Source of the DNA: Aureimonas sp. AU22
GTDB taxonomy: Bacteria; Pseudomonadota; Alphaproteobacteria; Rhizobiales; Rhizobiaceae
Assembly: GCF_001463745.1 (NCBI RefSeq)
Contig: NZ_BBWJ01000048.1
Span: forward strand, 62,001-126,000
DNA length: 64,000 nucleotides
Direction of reading: 5' to 3'
Shown: one piece after another, positions 49,170-60,508 of the stretch
Numbering within the stretch: the first letter of the stretch is position 1
How the letters are laid out: each line of letters opens with the position of its first letter
Made by a program: the position numbers and the translations under genes
The notes under the pieces: generated by a model
Told to the model about the DNA's origin: nothing
Seen by the model: the letters and a program-made list of their open reading frames with translations, nothing else
Database searches by the model: none

Positions 49170-49856
49170 ATGCATCGACGGTTCTTCTTGCTTGGCGCGC
49201 CGCTGGCGCTGGCCGCTTGCGCGACGACGGCGGAGCAGCCACCCGCGGTCATGTCCTACGTGCCGCCCGAGCCGACGATCGATCCCACGTATTTGGCCAT
49301 GTATGCCGCGGTGGACGGTGAGCCGTTTCCCGTGCCGGCGATCGATCTGACGCGGATCGTCGATCCGAAATTCCTGCGTCGGGAGGTCGACTACGCGAGC
49401 GATGAGGCGCCGGGCACCGTGGTGGTGGACCCGAACGAGCGCTTTGCCTGGTACGTGCTCGGCAACGGTCGGGCGGTGCGCTACGGCGTCGGGGTGGGCA
49501 AGGTCGAGGCGTTCAACTTCCAGGGCGATGCCACGATCGCCTGGAAGGCGAAATGGCCGAAATGGACGCCGACGCCGGACATGATCGCCCGCGACCCGCA
49601 GCGTTACGGCCCGCTCCGGAACGGCCTGCCCGGCGGCCTGGGCAACCCGCTCGGTCCTCGTGCGCTCTACCTGCACCGCGACGGTCGCGACACGCTCTAC
49701 CGCCTGCACGGCACGGTGGAACCGTGGACGATCGGCACGAAGGTTTCGTCCGGCTGCATCCGGCTTTTGAACCAGGACATCATCGACTTGTACGACCGGG
49801 TTCGAGACGGCAGCAAAGCCATCGTCCTGCCGATCCGCGGCGAAGGCATGACCTGA
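49170..49856 (+). CDS. L,D-transpeptidase (YkuD domain) lipoprotein
   Basis: 228 residues. A short signal ends in a lipobox LAAC with Cys17, so the protein is probably lipid-anchored in the periplasm. The YkuD active site is LHGTVEPWTIG with His180 and SSGCIRLLNQD with nucleophile Cys196. It forms 3-3 peptidoglycan cross-links or attaches proteins to the wall. ATG 49170 starts the signal, and the longer frame from 49113 does not. Alphaproteobacteria usually have many paralogues, so its specific role is open. Confidence 0.9.
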   Translation: MHRRFFLLGAPLALAACATTAEQPPAVMSYVPPEPTIDPTYLAMYAAVDGEPFPVPAIDLTRIVDPKFLRREVDYASDEAPGTVVVDPNERFAWYVLGNGRAVRYGVGVGKVEAFNFQGDATIAWKAKWPKWTPTPDMIARDPQRYGPLRNGLPGGLGNPLGPRALYLHRDGRDTLYRLHGTVEPWTIGTKVSSGCIRLLNQDIIDLYDRVRDGSKAIVLPIRGEGMT

Positions 49857-50108
49857 CGCTTCACAGGGTCGGAACGAGGGATCAGGAACCCGCCCAAGCG
49901 TCTGCCGTCGCCTGCCAATCGCCCGATGGTCGAGAGCTTATTTCCAGCACGCCGGCGAACCGTCCGATCCACCCACGGGCGTTGCAGGCGACAAGCCGCC
50001 GTTGCGCCGCCACGGGTCCAACCCGAGCCGCAACTACGGGCAGCGCCGATCCGTATCTTGGCGACCACATGCGGGACGACGACGTGATGCGTGTTGGCCG
50101 CGGAATCG

Positions 50109-51452
50109 TCAGATCGAGGTCGGGTCCAAGCCGATATGCGCGGCCACCAACGAGCGTACGTCGACCCGCGCACCCAGGCGCGCCGCAAGGAGCGCGATGC
50201 CGCTGACTTTGCGCTGAACGAAGAGCGTGTCGGTCGGCGGGACGTGCCAGGTCTCGCGGTCGCCCGCCACCGTGGCGGCCTGATCGCGAACGACGGCGAG
50301 GACGCGCCGGTCGGCGAAGTCGAACGGACCCGTCCGGGAGGCCTGGGTCATGATCACCTCGATCATGCGCTCGATCAGGTCCTCGTGCCGTCGAACGGCC
50401 GCTTCGCCGAGGAACCCCGCCTCCACCGCGGCCCTCTTCACCGCTCCACCATCCCCGGAGAGACCGGCGGCCAGCAGCGTGCGGTAGGCCTGCGAGGTCG
50501 CCGGCGAGACAACGCGCGTCGCGCCGAAGTCGAGAAGGACGACCTTGCCGGTCGCCGGCTGGTATCGGAAGTTCGCAAAATTCGGATCGGTCTGCATCAC
50601 CGCCAAGCGGAAGAGTTCGTCGAGCGTGAGGTCGATCAGGAGGGCCGCGATGCGGTCGCGCTCCGGCTGCTCGGCGACGACCACGTCCTCGATCGGCACC
50701 CCCTCGACGAACGACATGGCGAGGACGTTGTCCGTCGTGAAATCCGGCGCGAGGGTCGGCACCACGAAGGCGTCCTTGCCCGCGAGGAGGCGCCCGTAGG
50801 CTTCCATCTGGTTGCCTTCGCGCCGATAGTCGGTCTCCTCGTGGAGTTGCGCCTTTGCCTCGGCCAGCAGTGGCGCGATATCGAGTCCGGGCGGCAAGAG
50901 CCCGGACACGCGCAGGAGCGTCGCGACGTTGTCGACGTCGGCGTCGATGCTCCCGCGAACGCCGGGATACTGGACCTTGATCGCGAGGTCGCGTCCGTCG
51001 AGCGCCACCGCCCGGTGGACCTGCCCGATGGACGCCGCGGCGATGGGCCGGTCGTCGAACCGCTGGAAGCGGATGCGCCACTCCCGCCCCCACTCGGCAG
51101 CGAGCACGCGCTGGAGCTGGACCGGCGGCATGGGGTCGGCATGGGCCCGAAGCCGGGCCATGAACTGGGAGAGTTCGCCCGGCAGCGCGTCGCCCGCGTC
51201 CATCGAGATCATCTGCCCGAGCTTCATCGCCGCACCGCGCAGGTGCGACAGGCGATCGGCGACGCGAACGAGGTTGCCGGGCGTCAGCAGCATGTTGCGC
51301 ATCGCCGGCCGCTCGCCGTCCGCCAGGCGGCGGGCGCCCTCGGCGAGCATGCCGCCCGTCAGCCCGCCGGCGAGCCGCCCGAACTGTCCGAGCCGCGACA
51401 GACGACCGCTCGGCACCGGCCGCCCCTTCGCGCCGTCGTCTCGTGTGCTCAT
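50109..51452 (-). CDS. ABC1/UbiB-family atypical kinase
   Basis: 447 residues with the UbiB-type features: the KxGQ motif in GAAMKLGQMISMDAG, the Ala-rich nucleotide loop AAASIGQVHRA, the Lys of IKVQYPG, a degenerate catalytic loop MQTDPNFANF and the metal motif LLDFGATR. Family members (UbiB, COQ8) act as ATPases in quinone lipid metabolism rather than as protein kinases. No ubiquinone genes are nearby. Four bases separate its start from the stop of the DUF427 gene, which is upstream on the same strand. Confidence 0.9.
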   Translation of the reverse strand: MSTRDDGAKGRPVPSGRLSRLGQFGRLAGGLTGGMLAEGARRLADGERPAMRNMLLTPGNLVRVADRLSHLRGAAMKLGQMISMDAGDALPGELSQFMARLRAHADPMPPVQLQRVLAAEWGREWRIRFQRFDDRPIAAASIGQVHRAVALDGRDLAIKVQYPGVRGSIDADVDNVATLLRVSGLLPPGLDIAPLLAEAKAQLHEETDYRREGNQMEAYGRLLAGKDAFVVPTLAPDFTTDNVLAMSFVEGVPIEDVVVAEQPERDRIAALLIDLTLDELFRLAVMQTDPNFANFRYQPATGKVVLLDFGATRVVSPATSQAYRTLLAAGLSGDGGAVKRAAVEAGFLGEAAVRRHEDLIERMIEVIMTQASRTGPFDFADRRVLAVVRDQAATVAGDRETWHVPPTDTLFVQRKVSGIALLAARLGARVDVRSLVAAHIGLDPTSI

Positions 51453-51456
51453 GGTC

Positions 51457-51951
51457 TCACCATCCCGCGCTGCCGGCCCCGCCCTTGAAGGGGCCCGCGA
51501 AGCAGCCGGTGATCCAGCCGCCGTAGAACCCGCCTTGCTGCGGCGTCACGATCTGCCCGTCGACGGAGCAGCGGCCGAACGGCCCGGCATAGAAGGCGAC
51601 GTGGTCCTTCAGGATCGCGAAAGCGGGCGTCGGCGACGGGTAGCTCCATCCGACCCGCTCCAGCACCTCGCCGTCCACCACGACGTCCCAGTAGACCGCC
51701 CCGCCCTTCCATTCGCAAAAGGAGCAGCCTACGGCCCGGCGCAGGAGGCCGGGTTCGATATCGGCCCGGAGGATGTAGTAGCTGGGCGGATGGCTGGTCT
51801 CGAGCGTGCGGATCGTTCGGCGGCTGTCGACGATCCGGCGACCTCGATGCTCGATGACGATGTGGGCGCCGGTCGGCTGGGCGATGGCGGGTCTGGGAAA
51901 AGACCAGACGCTCTCCTGGCCGGCCGAAATCGGCTCGGGCTTGGGTTTCAT
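51457..51951 (-). CDS. DUF427 family protein
   Basis: 164 residues. The DUF427 beta-rich core is visible: RTLETSHPPSYYILRADIEP, then GCSFCEWKGGAVYWDVVVDG and the Trp/Tyr-rich SYPSPTPAFAILKDHVAFYA. A second, glycine-rich part ends in GGFYGGWITGCF. Function unknown in the family. It overlaps the DCC gene by ATGA (51948-51951) and is nearly contiguous with the UbiB-like gene, giving a three-gene minus-strand operon. Confidence 0.85.
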   Translation of the reverse strand: MKPKPEPISAGQESVWSFPRPAIAQPTGAHIVIEHRGRRIVDSRRTIRTLETSHPPSYYILRADIEPGLLRRAVGCSFCEWKGGAVYWDVVVDGEVLERVGWSYPSPTPAFAILKDHVAFYAGPFGRCSVDGQIVTPQQGGFYGGWITGCFAGPFKGGAGSAGW

Positions 51952-52310
51952 GGACGCTCCAAACGATGGGCAACCGTCTGCAACGCGGGGCGCGCTCGCA
52001 GGAAAGCCCGGTAGCAACGCTCGAGCAGCGCCGAGGCGAAGGGGCCCTGGAACGCGAGCCCGAACGGGCGAAAAAGGGGTATCGCGCGCCACATGGCCGC
52101 GAACGCGTCGGCGCCGCTGACGATCCGTCCGTTCTCCGACGCATGGAAGCGGGCGAGCAGTTCGCCCCGGTCGACCGGGCAGGCTGCCGGCTCGGCCTGT
52201 TCCAGATCGACGAAGCGGATCGCGCCCCGACGATCGATCCGACGCATCAGCGCGATCTCCCGACGACACAGGGGGCAAGAACCATCGAACCAGACCGTCA
52301 ACTCCGACAT
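51948..52310 (-). CDS. DUF393/DCC-family thiol-disulfide oxidoreductase-like protein
   Basis: 120 residues beginning MSELTVWFDGSCPLCRREIA, where the D-x-x-C-x-x-C pattern (DGSCPLC) defines the DCC family, a thioredoxin-like fold with a Cys pair. A further conserved segment is GADAFAAMWRAIPLFRPFGL. Start 52310 is chosen because the family begins right at the redox motif. It is the first gene of the DCC-DUF427-UbiB operon. The role is unknown but possibly redox. Confidence 0.85.
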   Translation of the reverse strand: MSELTVWFDGSCPLCRREIALMRRIDRRGAIRFVDLEQAEPAACPVDRGELLARFHASENGRIVSGADAFAAMWRAIPLFRPFGLAFQGPFASALLERCYRAFLRARPALQTVAHRLERP

Positions 52311-53009
52311 GAGCAGGACATGGTGCGCCCGACCCATGAAGTCGCGTGCGGCGGCCTGCGGCAGATCGCGCCGCCGCCTAGCGGGCGCCCGCGCGATGGA
52401 GCTCACGATCGACGTCGCCGAACGGGGCGGCGGCGATCGTCCTGTTGTCGACCCATCGCCTTTGCCGAGTTGGAGGCGGACCGGCAGCTTCAGAGGTCGA
52501 TTGTGTGGAAAGCGGTCCTTTCGCGATCGCCCCTTCGAAAAGTGTCGCGTCCGTTATCGACGTCACGCAGCGACAGACGTGATCTTTCGGCCCGCCGACC
52601 CCGAACGTGGGGGTGGCTGACGCACCCGAAGGACCCTTCAGCCTGGGGCGGCGAAGCGCTCCGCGAATTTGATCGGACCGGGCTCGCTGCAGATCTCGGC
52701 GACCCACAGCGCCGCGCCACCGGGACCCGCGCCACCGGGACCACCCGCGCGGGCCACGGGCAGCATCAGCGTGCCGACGGAGAGCGGGGCGAGCCTTGCG
52801 AGATGGCGGCGATGCTCCCTCGCCGTCGGGGCACCCGTGCGGCATGCGGGTGCCTGGGCGGCTTGTGCGGGTGTTCATGGGGCGGCCACGCGCAGTCGGT
52901 GGACGTCCGCAAGGGCCCCACGCAAATCGTGGGACCAGCGCGAAAACTCGTATGGATCCTTTATGCCGATCGGGTCCACTTGAAAGGCGATCCCGAAAGG
53001 AGGGTTCGC
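52311..53009. other. Gene-poor 700-base interval ahead of the kdp operon
   Basis: No frame here looks like a protein on either strand. It must contain the divergent promoters of the DCC operon and of kdp. Visible structure includes a 15-base direct repeat (gcgccaccgggacc twice in tandem, 52714-52743) and a hairpin (ccccacg with cgtggga, 52914-52936) just before kdp. An AT-richer patch lies around 52940-52975 (ggatcctttatgcc). A KdpE site would be expected in that patch but no consensus is evident. Confidence 0.4.
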
Positions 53010-53093
53010 ATGTACGACCTGATCTACCTGGCCGTGGGGCTGGGCTTCTTCGCGTTGATGGGCGCCTACGCGCGCTGGGCCGGACAGGCCTGA
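53010..53093 (+). CDS. Unnamed 27-residue single-helix membrane miniprotein preceding kdpF
   Basis: ATG 53010 follows an excellent ribosome site (aaaggaggg) and encodes 27 residues: MYDLIYLAVGLGFFALMGAY, then ARWAGQA. That is one transmembrane helix with a positively charged C-terminal side. Two bases separate its stop from the kdpF ATG, so it is the true first gene of the operon. It is not KdpF, which follows, but has the same size and topology. I recall similar unnamed small frames ahead of kdpF in other proteobacteria. It could be a second accessory subunit or a stabilising peptide of the Kdp complex. Confidence 0.7.
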   Translation: MYDLIYLAVGLGFFALMGAYARWAGQA

Positions 53094-53095
53094 CG

Positions 53096-53182
53096 ATGTT
53101 CGACCTCATCCTCGGCGGCGCCGTCGCGCTCGCCCTTGCCGGATACCTCGTGTTCGCCCTCGTGCGTCCCGAGCGGTTCTGA
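53096..53182 (+). CDS. kdpF: KdpF, small subunit of the potassium-transporting ATPase
   Basis: 28 residues with one helix: MFDLILGGAVALALAGYLVF then ALVRPERF. The RPERF ending is the KdpF hallmark. KdpF sits at the KdpA-KdpB interface and acts as a lipid-like stabiliser. It starts 2 bases after the miniprotein gene and 29 bases before kdpA. Confidence 0.93.
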   Translation: MFDLILGGAVALALAGYLVFALVRPERF

Positions 53183-53211
53183 ATTCGTCCCGTCCCTGAA
53201 AGGCGCGTGCC

Positions 53212-54921
53212 ATGACTCTCAATGGCTGGCTGCAAATCATTCTCATCCTGGCGGCCGTGGTCGCCTTCGCCATTCCGCTCGGCGCCTACATGGGCCGCGT
53301 CTTCGCGGGCGAGCGCAACGTCCTCTCGCCCGTCCTCGGCCCCGTCGAGCGCGGCTTCTACAAGGTGTCGGGCATCGACCCGGCCCGTGAGCAGGGCTGG
53401 CTCGGCTATACGCTGGCGATGCTCGCCTTCAACGGCGCGGGCTTCCTGCTCCTGTACCTATTGCTGCGCTTCCAGGCCTTCCTACCGCTCAACCCGCAGG
53501 GCTTCGCGGGCCTCTCGCCGCACCTCGCCTTCAACACCGCCGTCTCCTTCGTGACCAACACGAACTGGCAGTCCTACGGCGGCGAGACGACGATGAGCAT
53601 CTTGAGCCAGATGGCGGGCCTGACCGTGCAGAACTTCCTGTCGGCAGCGACCGGCATCGCGCTCGCCGTCGCGCTGGTGCGCGCCTTTGCCCGCTCGGGC
53701 GCCCAGACCGTCGGCAACTTCTTCACCGACATGACGCGCGCCACGCTCTACGTCCTCCTGCCGCTGGCGATCGTCACGGGCCTCTGGCAGGTCGCCATGG
53801 GCACGCCGCAGACGCTCGACGCCTCGGCCACCGTCGAGACGCTGGAAGGCCAGCCGCAGACGCTGGCGCTCGGCCCCGTCGCCTCGCAGATCGCGATCAA
53901 GCAGCTCGGCACCAACGGCGGCGGCTTCTACAACGCCAACGCCGCGCATCCCTACGAGAACCCGACGCCGCTCTCCAACGCGCTGACGATCTGGCAGATG
54001 CTGGTGGTCTCGGTGGCACTGGTCTTCGCCTTCGGCCGGCTGATCGGCGACCGGCGGCAGGCGGTGGCCATCCTCAGCGTCATGGGCCTGCTGCTCGTCG
54101 GCGCGACGGCGGTCTGCTACTGGGCCGAGGCCGCGGGCACGCCGGTTCTGGCCGCTGCTGGCCTCGATCCCGCCGGCGGCAACATGGAGGGCAAGGAGGT
54201 CCGCTTCGGCATAGCCGCGTCAAGCCTCTTCGCCTCCGTGACGACCGGCCTGTCGGACGGCGCCGTCAACGCCATGCACGGCTCCTTCACGCCGATCGGC
54301 GGCATGGTGCCGATGGTGCTGATCATGCTCGGCGAGATCCTGCCGGGCGGCGTCGGTTCGGGCCTCTACGGCATCCTGGTGATCGCGATCATCTCGGTCT
54401 TCGTGGCGGGGCTCATGGTGGGCCGCACGCCGGAATATCTCGGCAAGAAGATCGAGGCGAAGGAGATGAAGATGGCGGTGCTCGCGATCCTCATCCTGCC
54501 CACCGCGATACTCGGCTTCTCGGCGGTCTCCGCCGTGCTGCCGGCGGCGCTGTCGGGCCTCGGCAACGCCGGCCCGCACGGGCTGTCGGAGATCTACTAC
54601 GCCTACACCTCGGCGGCCGGCAACAACGGCTCGGCCTACGGCGGCCTGTCGGCGAACTCGCCCTGGTGGAACACGACGCTGGGGCTCGCCATGCTGCTCG
54701 GCCGCTTCGCCTATATCGTACCGATGATGGCGATCGCCGGATCGCTGGTCGGCAAGACCAAGCTCGCGCCCTCCGCCGGCACGTTCCCGACCCACGGACC
54801 GCTCTTCGTCGGGCTGCTCGCCGGCATCATCCTGATCCTCGGCGGCCTCCAGTTCTTCCCCGCCCTCGCCCTCGGCCCCATCGCCGAGCAGGTGCAGATG
54901 CTGGCGGGCAAGACCTTCTGA
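53212..54921 (+). CDS. kdpA: KdpA, potassium-translocating channel-like subunit
   Basis: 569 residues, the usual length. The four selectivity-filter regions of this K-channel superfamily member are visible: [54 protein letters not shown] and [16 protein letters not shown]. It selects and passes K+ into the tunnel towards KdpB. It is co-transcribed with the genes on both sides. Confidence 0.97.
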   Translation: MTLNGWLQIILILAAVVAFAIPLGAYMGRVFAGERNVLSPVLGPVERGFYKVSGIDPAREQGWLGYTLAMLAFNGAGFLLLYLLLRFQAFLPLNPQGFAGLSPHLAFNTAVSFVTNTNWQSYGGETTMSILSQMAGLTVQNFLSAATGIALAVALVRAFARSGAQTVGNFFTDMTRATLYVLLPLAIVTGLWQVAMGTPQTLDASATVETLEGQPQTLALGPVASQIAIKQLGTNGGGFYNANAAHPYENPTPLSNALTIWQMLVVSVALVFAFGRLIGDRRQAVAILSVMGLLLVGATAVCYWAEAAGTPVLAAAGLDPAGGNMEGKEVRFGIAASSLFASVTTGLSDGAVNAMHGSFTPIGGMVPMVLIMLGEILPGGVGSGLYGILVIAIISVFVAGLMVGRTPEYLGKKIEAKEMKMAVLAILILPTAILGFSAVSAVLPAALSGLGNAGPHGLSEIYYAYTSAAGNNGSAYGGLSANSPWWNTTLGLAMLLGRFAYIVPMMAIAGSLVGKTKLAPSAGTFPTHGPLFVGLLAGIILILGGLQFFPALALGPIAEQVQMLAGKTF

Positions 54922-55021
54922 CGCTCCAGGCGTGGCTCCGCCGTGCAGGCGGGGACCCTTCCGAACCGTCCCCATTCTTCGTCGGTCCTCCCAGAGGACC
55001 CGGCAACAAGGAACACCTCCC

Positions 55022-57076
<2,055 letters not shown>

Positions 57077-57100
57077 CCCGTACCCGAAAGAAGCACGACC

Positions 57101-57709
57101 ATGCTCTCGCAACTTCGCGCCGCGGCGACCCTCCTCGGCCTCCTCACCGTCCTTCTCGGCCTCCTCTACCCCGCCGCCATGACCGCGATCGCAGGCGCGG
57201 CGATGCCCGCGCAGGCGCACGGCAGCCTCGTGATGCGCGACGGCCGGCCCGTCGGCTCCTCGCTGATCGGCCAGGCCTTCACGCAGCCGGGGTACCTCCA
57301 GGGGCGCCCGTCGGCGGCCGGCAACGGTTACGACGCGTCGGCCTCGTCCGGCACCAACCTCGGCCCCACCAGCGCCAAGCTCGCCGAACGCCTTAAGACC
57401 GACGGCGACGCCATGCGCCAAGCCACCGGCGCCGTCATCCTGCCGGCCGACGCGATCACGACGTCGGGCTCGGGCCTCGACCCCGACGTCTCGCCGGCCT
57501 TCGCCGAGCTTCAGGTCGCCCGCATCGCGCAGGCACGGGGTGTGCAGGCGGATGCGGTTCGAGGCATCATCGCCGCGAACACCACCGGCCGTACGCTGGC
57601 CGTCCTTGGCGAGCCGCGCGTCAACGTCCTCGCGGTGAACCTTGCACTCGACGCGGCCGCTCCGGCCGCGGGCATCCCGACGGCCTCGGCCGCGACGCCC
57701 GCGAACTGA
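57101..57709 (+). CDS. kdpC: KdpC, potassium-transporting ATPase chaperone-like subunit
   Basis: 202 residues with one N-terminal helix (AATLLGLLTVLLGLLYPAAM) and a periplasmic domain. Diagnostic blocks are SLIGQAFTQPGYLQGRPSAA, SSGTNLGPTSAKL, and ITTSGSGLDPDVSPAFAELQ. KdpC may raise ATP affinity or assist K+ capture. It has an Ala/Pro-rich tail of about 15 residues beyond the usual end (NLALDAA). Two hairpins follow before kdpD. Confidence 0.96.
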   Translation: MLSQLRAAATLLGLLTVLLGLLYPAAMTAIAGAAMPAQAHGSLVMRDGRPVGSSLIGQAFTQPGYLQGRPSAAGNGYDASASSGTNLGPTSAKLAERLKTDGDAMRQATGAVILPADAITTSGSGLDPDVSPAFAELQVARIAQARGVQADAVRGIIAANTTGRTLAVLGEPRVNVLAVNLALDAAAPAAGIPTASAATPAN

Positions 57710-57717
57710 CGCCTGGC

Positions 57718-57780
57718 GCGGTCCGGACAGCCGGACCGCAACGCTTGCGCAGACGGCGCGGGGGGCTCTCCCCCCGCGCC
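57718..57780 (+). terminator. Two perfect hairpins between kdpC and kdpD
   Basis: Hairpin one pairs gcggtccgg with ccggaccgc around a 4-base loop (57718-57739). Hairpin two pairs ggcgcgggggg with ccccccgcgcc around ctct (57755-57780). They begin 8 bases after kdpC and end 56 bases before kdpD. Neither is followed by a U-run. They probably reduce read-through so that the sensor genes are expressed less than the pump genes. Confidence 0.65.
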
Positions 57781-57835
57781 GAACCCCGTTCCCGGGTCGG
57801 CCGACCGGCCCCCGGCCAGATCCGGACCGACGACG

Positions 57836-60508
57836 ATGCAGGACGACGCGCCCCGAGCCTCACCGGATGCCCTCCTCGCCCACGCCGAGCGCGAGGGACG
57901 GGGCAAGCTGCGCCTGTTCCTCGGCGCCGCGCCCGGCGTCGGCAAGACTTACGCCATGCTGGGCGCGGCGCGTGCCGCCAGGGCTGGGGGACGCGACGTC
58001 CTCGTCGGCATCGTCGAGACGCACGGGCGCGCCGACACGGAAGGCATGGTCGCCGGCCTCGAGGTGCTTCCGCGCAAGTCGATTCCCTATCGCGGGCGGC
58101 TGGTGCCGGAGTTCGACATCGACGCCGCGCTCGCGCGCCGCCCCTCGCTGCTTCTGGTCGACGAGTACGCTCATTCCAACGTCGACGGCTCGCGCCACCC
58201 CAAACGCTGGCAGGACGTCGCCGAATGCCTGAAGGCGGGCATCGACGTCTGGACCACGATGAACGTCCAGCACGTCGAGAGCCTCAACGACGTCGTCCAG
58301 CGCATCACGGGCGTGCGCGTGCGCGAGACCGTGCCCGACACGACGCTGGAGGTCGCCGACGAGATCGTGCTGGTCGACCTGCCCTCGGACGAGCTGATCC
58401 GACGGCTCGCCGAGGGCAAGGTCTATGTCGAGGACACGGCCACCCGCGCCACGCAGAACTTCTTCAAGCCATCCAACCTCACCGCGCTGCGCGAACTGGC
58501 GCTGCGCCAGGTCGCCGCCCAGGTCGACTCGGACCTCGTCGAGCGCATGCAGGGCGGCGCGATCGAGGGTCCCTGGGCGGCGGGCGAGCGGCTTCTCGTT
58601 TGCATCGGCCCCGACCGGCAGGCCGAGCGCCTCGTGCGCGAGGGCAAGCGCCTCGCGGACCTTCTCGACGCGCCCTGGTTCACGGTGACCATCGAGCGGC
58701 CGGGCACGACGCCGGATCCGAACGATGCGTCGCGTCTCGATGCCTCCCTCCAACTCGCCAAGAGCCTCGGCGCCGAGACGCACAGCCTGGTCGCCAGCGA
58801 CCTGCCGGCCGAGATCCTGCGCTTCTCGCGCTTCGAGAACGTCACGCAGATCGTGGTCGGCAAGGCGCGGTCCCGCCGCCTGAAGCTCCCGTGGTCGGAA
58901 GGCAATCTCGCCGATGCCCTCGTGGGGGGTGCGAGGGGTGTCTCGGTGCTGGTTCTCACCGAGAGCGAGGCGGCACCGCCGCGGGAATGGCGCTGGCCCG
59001 AGGTCGGGCGTTCGGTCGGCTACGCAGCGGCCGTCGCCTTCGTCGGCCTTGCGACCCTTCTCGGCACGGAGCTCGTCCGCTACGTCTCGCTGCCCAACGT
59101 CTCGATGCTCTACCTGCTCGCGGTTCTCGCGCCCGCGCTCCTCTACGGCGTCTGGTCCGCGGTGTTCGCCTCGTTCCTGTCGTTCGGGGCCTACAACTTC
59201 TTCTTCATCGATCCGCGGGGCACGTTCACGGTCGCACGGCCGCACGAGGTCCTGGCGTTGGTGATCTTCCTGATCATCGCCGTCGCGATCTCCGCGGTCG
59301 CCGGCCAGGCCCGCGAGCAGATGCGCGCCTCGGCGCGCCGCACGAGGGCCGCCCGGCGCCTCTACGAGTTCACGCGCACCCTGTCCGCGCTTCCCGACGT
59401 CGGCACCGTCGCCGATGCCGCCGCCACCGAGATCAATGCCGCGATCGGACGCGCGGTGACGATCCTGCGGTCCGATGGTGCGGACCTCGCGATCGCCGCC
59501 GCCTGGCCGCCCGACGACCGGCTCGACGTTCCCGCCCGCACCGCCGCGCGCTGGGCGCACGAGCACGGCGAGAAGGCCGGCGCGGGCACGCAGACGCTTC
59601 CCTCCAGCGGCTGGACCTTTCTCCCCCTGGCGGTCCAGGACAGCAAGGTCGGCGTCCTCGGGATCGAGAGGCCGCCGGGTGCGGAGCCTCTTGACGCCGA
59701 GGTGAGGACCCTATTGTCGGCGCTCGCCGAGCAGACCGCCGCCGCGCTCCAGCGCGCGCTGCTGTCGACCGAGGTGCGCAGCGCGCGCACGGCGGCCGAG
59801 ACCGAGCGTGTGAGGAACATCCTCCTCGCCTCGATCAGCCACGACTTCCGCACCCCGCTCTCCTCGATCCTTGGGGCCGCGACCGCGCTGATCGAGTACC
59901 GCGACCGGCTCGACGCCACTGCCCGCGACGACCTTCTCGCGCAGGTCCGAGACGAGGCGCGCCACCTCGACCAGATGGTCCGCAACCTCCTGTCGATGAC
60001 ACGGCTGGAGGCCGGGGCGCTCGAGATCACGAAGGACTGGGTCGACATCCGCGAGATGCTCGACAGGCAGGTCGACCAGGCCCGCAGGCGCGGCGCGCCG
60101 CAGCGGTTCTCCGTCGACCTTCCGCCCGAGCCGATCCTTGCCTTCGGCGACGGGACGCTGCTCGACCAAGCCGTCGGCAATATCGTCGGCAACGCCGTCA
60201 AGCACGCGGGGGCGAACGCCACCGTGACGCTTCGGGCCCGGGCCGAACCCGGCGGCGTCGCGATCGAGATCTCCGACGACGGGCCCGGCATCCCGGCGGA
60301 CCTGCGCGACCACGTCTTCGAGAAGTTCACGCGGCTGCGCACCTCGGCCGCCGACGGCGGCGACAGCGCGGGTCTCGGCCTTGCCATCACCAAGGGCATC
60401 GTCGAGGCGCATGGCGGCACCGTCGCGCTCCTGCGGCCCGACGCGTCCCGCCCGCGCGGGGCCGCCTTCCTGATCCGACTGCCATCCGAGCGCGCGGCGA
60501 CCCCATGA
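57836..60508 (+). CDS. kdpD: KdpD, potassium/turgor sensor histidine kinase
   Basis: 890 residues with the complete architecture. The N-terminal KdpD domain has Walker A GAAPGVGKT (30-38) and LLLVDEYAHSNVDGSRHPKR. A universal-stress-like domain follows (about 245-375), then four clustered helices (about 395-500), a GAF-like domain, the kinase H-box SISHDFRTPLSSILGAATAL and the ATP-binding N and G boxes (VGNAVKHAG, DDGPGIP). It phosphorylates KdpE when K+ is limiting and dephosphorylates it otherwise. Its stop overlaps the kdpE start. Confidence 0.96.
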   Translation: MQDDAPRASPDALLAHAEREGRGKLRLFLGAAPGVGKTYAMLGAARAARAGGRDVLVGIVETHGRADTEGMVAGLEVLPRKSIPYRGRLVPEFDIDAALARRPSLLLVDEYAHSNVDGSRHPKRWQDVAECLKAGIDVWTTMNVQHVESLNDVVQRITGVRVRETVPDTTLEVADEIVLVDLPSDELIRRLAEGKVYVEDTATRATQNFFKPSNLTALRELALRQVAAQVDSDLVERMQGGAIEGPWAAGERLLVCIGPDRQAERLVREGKRLADLLDAPWFTVTIERPGTTPDPNDASRLDASLQLAKSLGAETHSLVASDLPAEILRFSRFENVTQIVVGKARSRRLKLPWSEGNLADALVGGARGVSVLVLTESEAAPPREWRWPEVGRSVGYAAAVAFVGLATLLGTELVRYVSLPNVSMLYLLAVLAPALLYGVWSAVFASFLSFGAYNFFFIDPRGTFTVARPHEVLALVIFLIIAVAISAVAGQAREQMRASARRTRAARRLYEFTRTLSALPDVGTVADAAATEINAAIGRAVTILRSDGADLAIAAAWPPDDRLDVPARTAARWAHEHGEKAGAGTQTLPSSGWTFLPLAVQDSKVGVLGIERPPGAEPLDAEVRTLLSALAEQTAAALQRALLSTEVRSARTAAETERVRNILLASISHDFRTPLSSILGAATALIEYRDRLDATARDDLLAQVRDEARHLDQMVRNLLSMTRLEAGALEITKDWVDIREMLDRQVDQARRRGAPQRFSVDLPPEPILAFGDGTLLDQAVGNIVGNAVKHAGANATVTLRARAEPGGVAIEISDDGPGIPADLRDHVFEKFTRLRTSAADGGDSAGLGLAITKGIVEAHGGTVALLRPDASRPRGAAFLIRLPSERAATP

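Noticed and set aside
52900-53009. ydaO/c-di-AMP-type riboswitch ahead of the kdp operon
   Set aside because: Only one simple hairpin is present, without the conserved core, and alphaproteobacteria are not known to use c-di-AMP for potassium control.
52378-53235. 285-codon minus-strand frame across the kdp promoter region and kdpF
   Set aside because: The translation is Arg/Pro/Ser-rich with no domain and runs antisense through two real miniprotein genes with good ribosome sites.
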